Shown here: piece by piece, positions 63,642 through 64,000 of the stretch
Numbering within the stretch: the first letter of the stretch is position 1
How the letters are laid out: each line of letters begins with the position of its first letter
NCBI GenBank assembly: GCA_031550435.1
Contig: JAVBOO010000013.1
Coordinates: 1 to 64,000 of the forward strand
Origin: JAVBOO01 sp031550435
GTDB taxonomy: Bacteria > Bacillota > Clostridia > Lachnospirales > WRAX01
Direction: 5' to 3'
DNA length: 64,000 nt
The notes under the pieces: generated by a model
What the model saw: only the letters and a program-made list of their open reading frames with translations
What the model was told of the DNA's origin: nothing
Databases searched by the model: none
Position numbers and translations under genes: made by a program

Positions 63642-64000
63642 ATGAAAAGACTGCGAGAATTGGACTTTATACGAGTAGTTTCAATGTTTGCCGTCATAAT
63701 GATTCATGTGTCCAGCGGCTTCGTTCTCGCGGAAAGCAGAGCCGCTGTTTTCGGCATGAACGCGGCATTCTTGCTCAACCAGCTCTCTCGCTTTGCGGTG
63801 CCGATGTTTGTTATGCTTTCGGGCATAGTCCTGAACATGCAAAAATACGGCGGTTGCAAAGCTTTTATCACAAAACGCCTGAAATCGGTCGTAATCCCCT
63901 ATATACTTTGGAGCTTGTTTTACTTTGCTGCAAACCGCGGATTTTCGCCGGCAGCGATGTTTTCCGGCGGGTTTATGCGGGAACTGGCTCGCGGCCTGCT
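63642..64000 (+). CDS. Acyltransferase-3 family protein, cut by window end
   Basis: The first 119 residues of a polytopic acyltransferase-3 (OatA/NodX type): MKRLRELDFIRVVSMFAVIM with the conserved His in IMIHVSSG, then FAVPMFVMLSGIVL and helical segments. These add acetyl or succinyl groups to surface glycans. GGGAG before the ATG. The 3' part lies outside the window. Confidence 0.88.
   Translation, partial: MKRLRELDFIRVVSMFAVIMIHVSSGFVLAESRAAVFGMNAAFLLNQLSRFAVPMFVMLSGIVLNMQKYGGCKAFITKRLKSVVIPYILWSLFYFAANRGFSPAAMFSGGFMRELARGL

Overview
The window looks like chromosomal DNA of an anaerobic, spore-forming, flagellated member of the Clostridia (class level only; GC looks moderate by eye, not computed). 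Pointers are a SipL-like SPOCS/LysM spore-coat protein, a GerS-like lipoprotein next to alanine racemase, hybrid-cluster protein, a CD1871A/4Fe-4S/TlpA redox trio, flagellin/FliS/CsrA, and frequent TTG and GTG starts behind strong GGAGG-type ribosome sites. I recognised no rRNA, tRNA, CRISPR array, prophage or transposase gene.

Layout. 0.2-15.3 kb: a small membrane protein, dCMP deaminase, a YczE/YitT-type membrane protein, an envelope operon (giant PMT-type glycosyltransferase, polyprenyl-phosphate GT2, family-5 solute-binding lipoprotein), hflX, a TrmH/SpoU rRNA methylase, a second GT39-like membrane protein, a patatin, Xaa-Pro aminopeptidase and a DUF2161 protein. 15.6-18 kb: rpsT, a cold-shock gene and murA, the first two with clear promoters. 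18.4-19.7 kb: a secreted 87-residue protein containing a duplicated dodecapeptide, tail-to-tail with an HTH-TPR regulator of RRNPP type; this is the most promising undescribed system, a candidate peptide quorum-sensing cassette. 20.6-27 kb: a nucleoside-recognition/gate membrane protein, lexA, two flavoproteins and a CAP-domain protein. 27.5-34 kb: motility genes (large FliK-like protein, flagellin, fliS, a CheB). 34.5-41.6 kb: TepA-like ClpP homologue, SipL-like protein, a sortase-type surface protein, three tiny ORFs and hcp. 41.7-52 kb: two hybrid histidine kinases, an orphan Vsr endonuclease, AlkD-like repair protein, TSCPD protein, DnaQ-like exonuclease, a methyltransferase and DUF2461. 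52.2-64 kb: CD1871A/4Fe-4S/TlpA redox operon, MBOAT plus DHHW acetylation pair, gerS-like, alr, mazF without visible antitoxin, csrA, an unrecognised gene, gltX, asparaginase and the start of an acyltransferase-3.

Intergenic space carries several families of short, hairpin-rich, gene-free repeats. Family B (about 130 bp long form, about 60 bp short form, ends resembling ATTACnnCGG) has roughly a dozen copies or fragments; one copy sits inside a family C repeat, which indicates past mobility. Family A (about 110 bp, cloverleaf-like) has three full and one partial copy. These look like non-autonomous MITE-type elements whose mobilising enzyme is not in the window.
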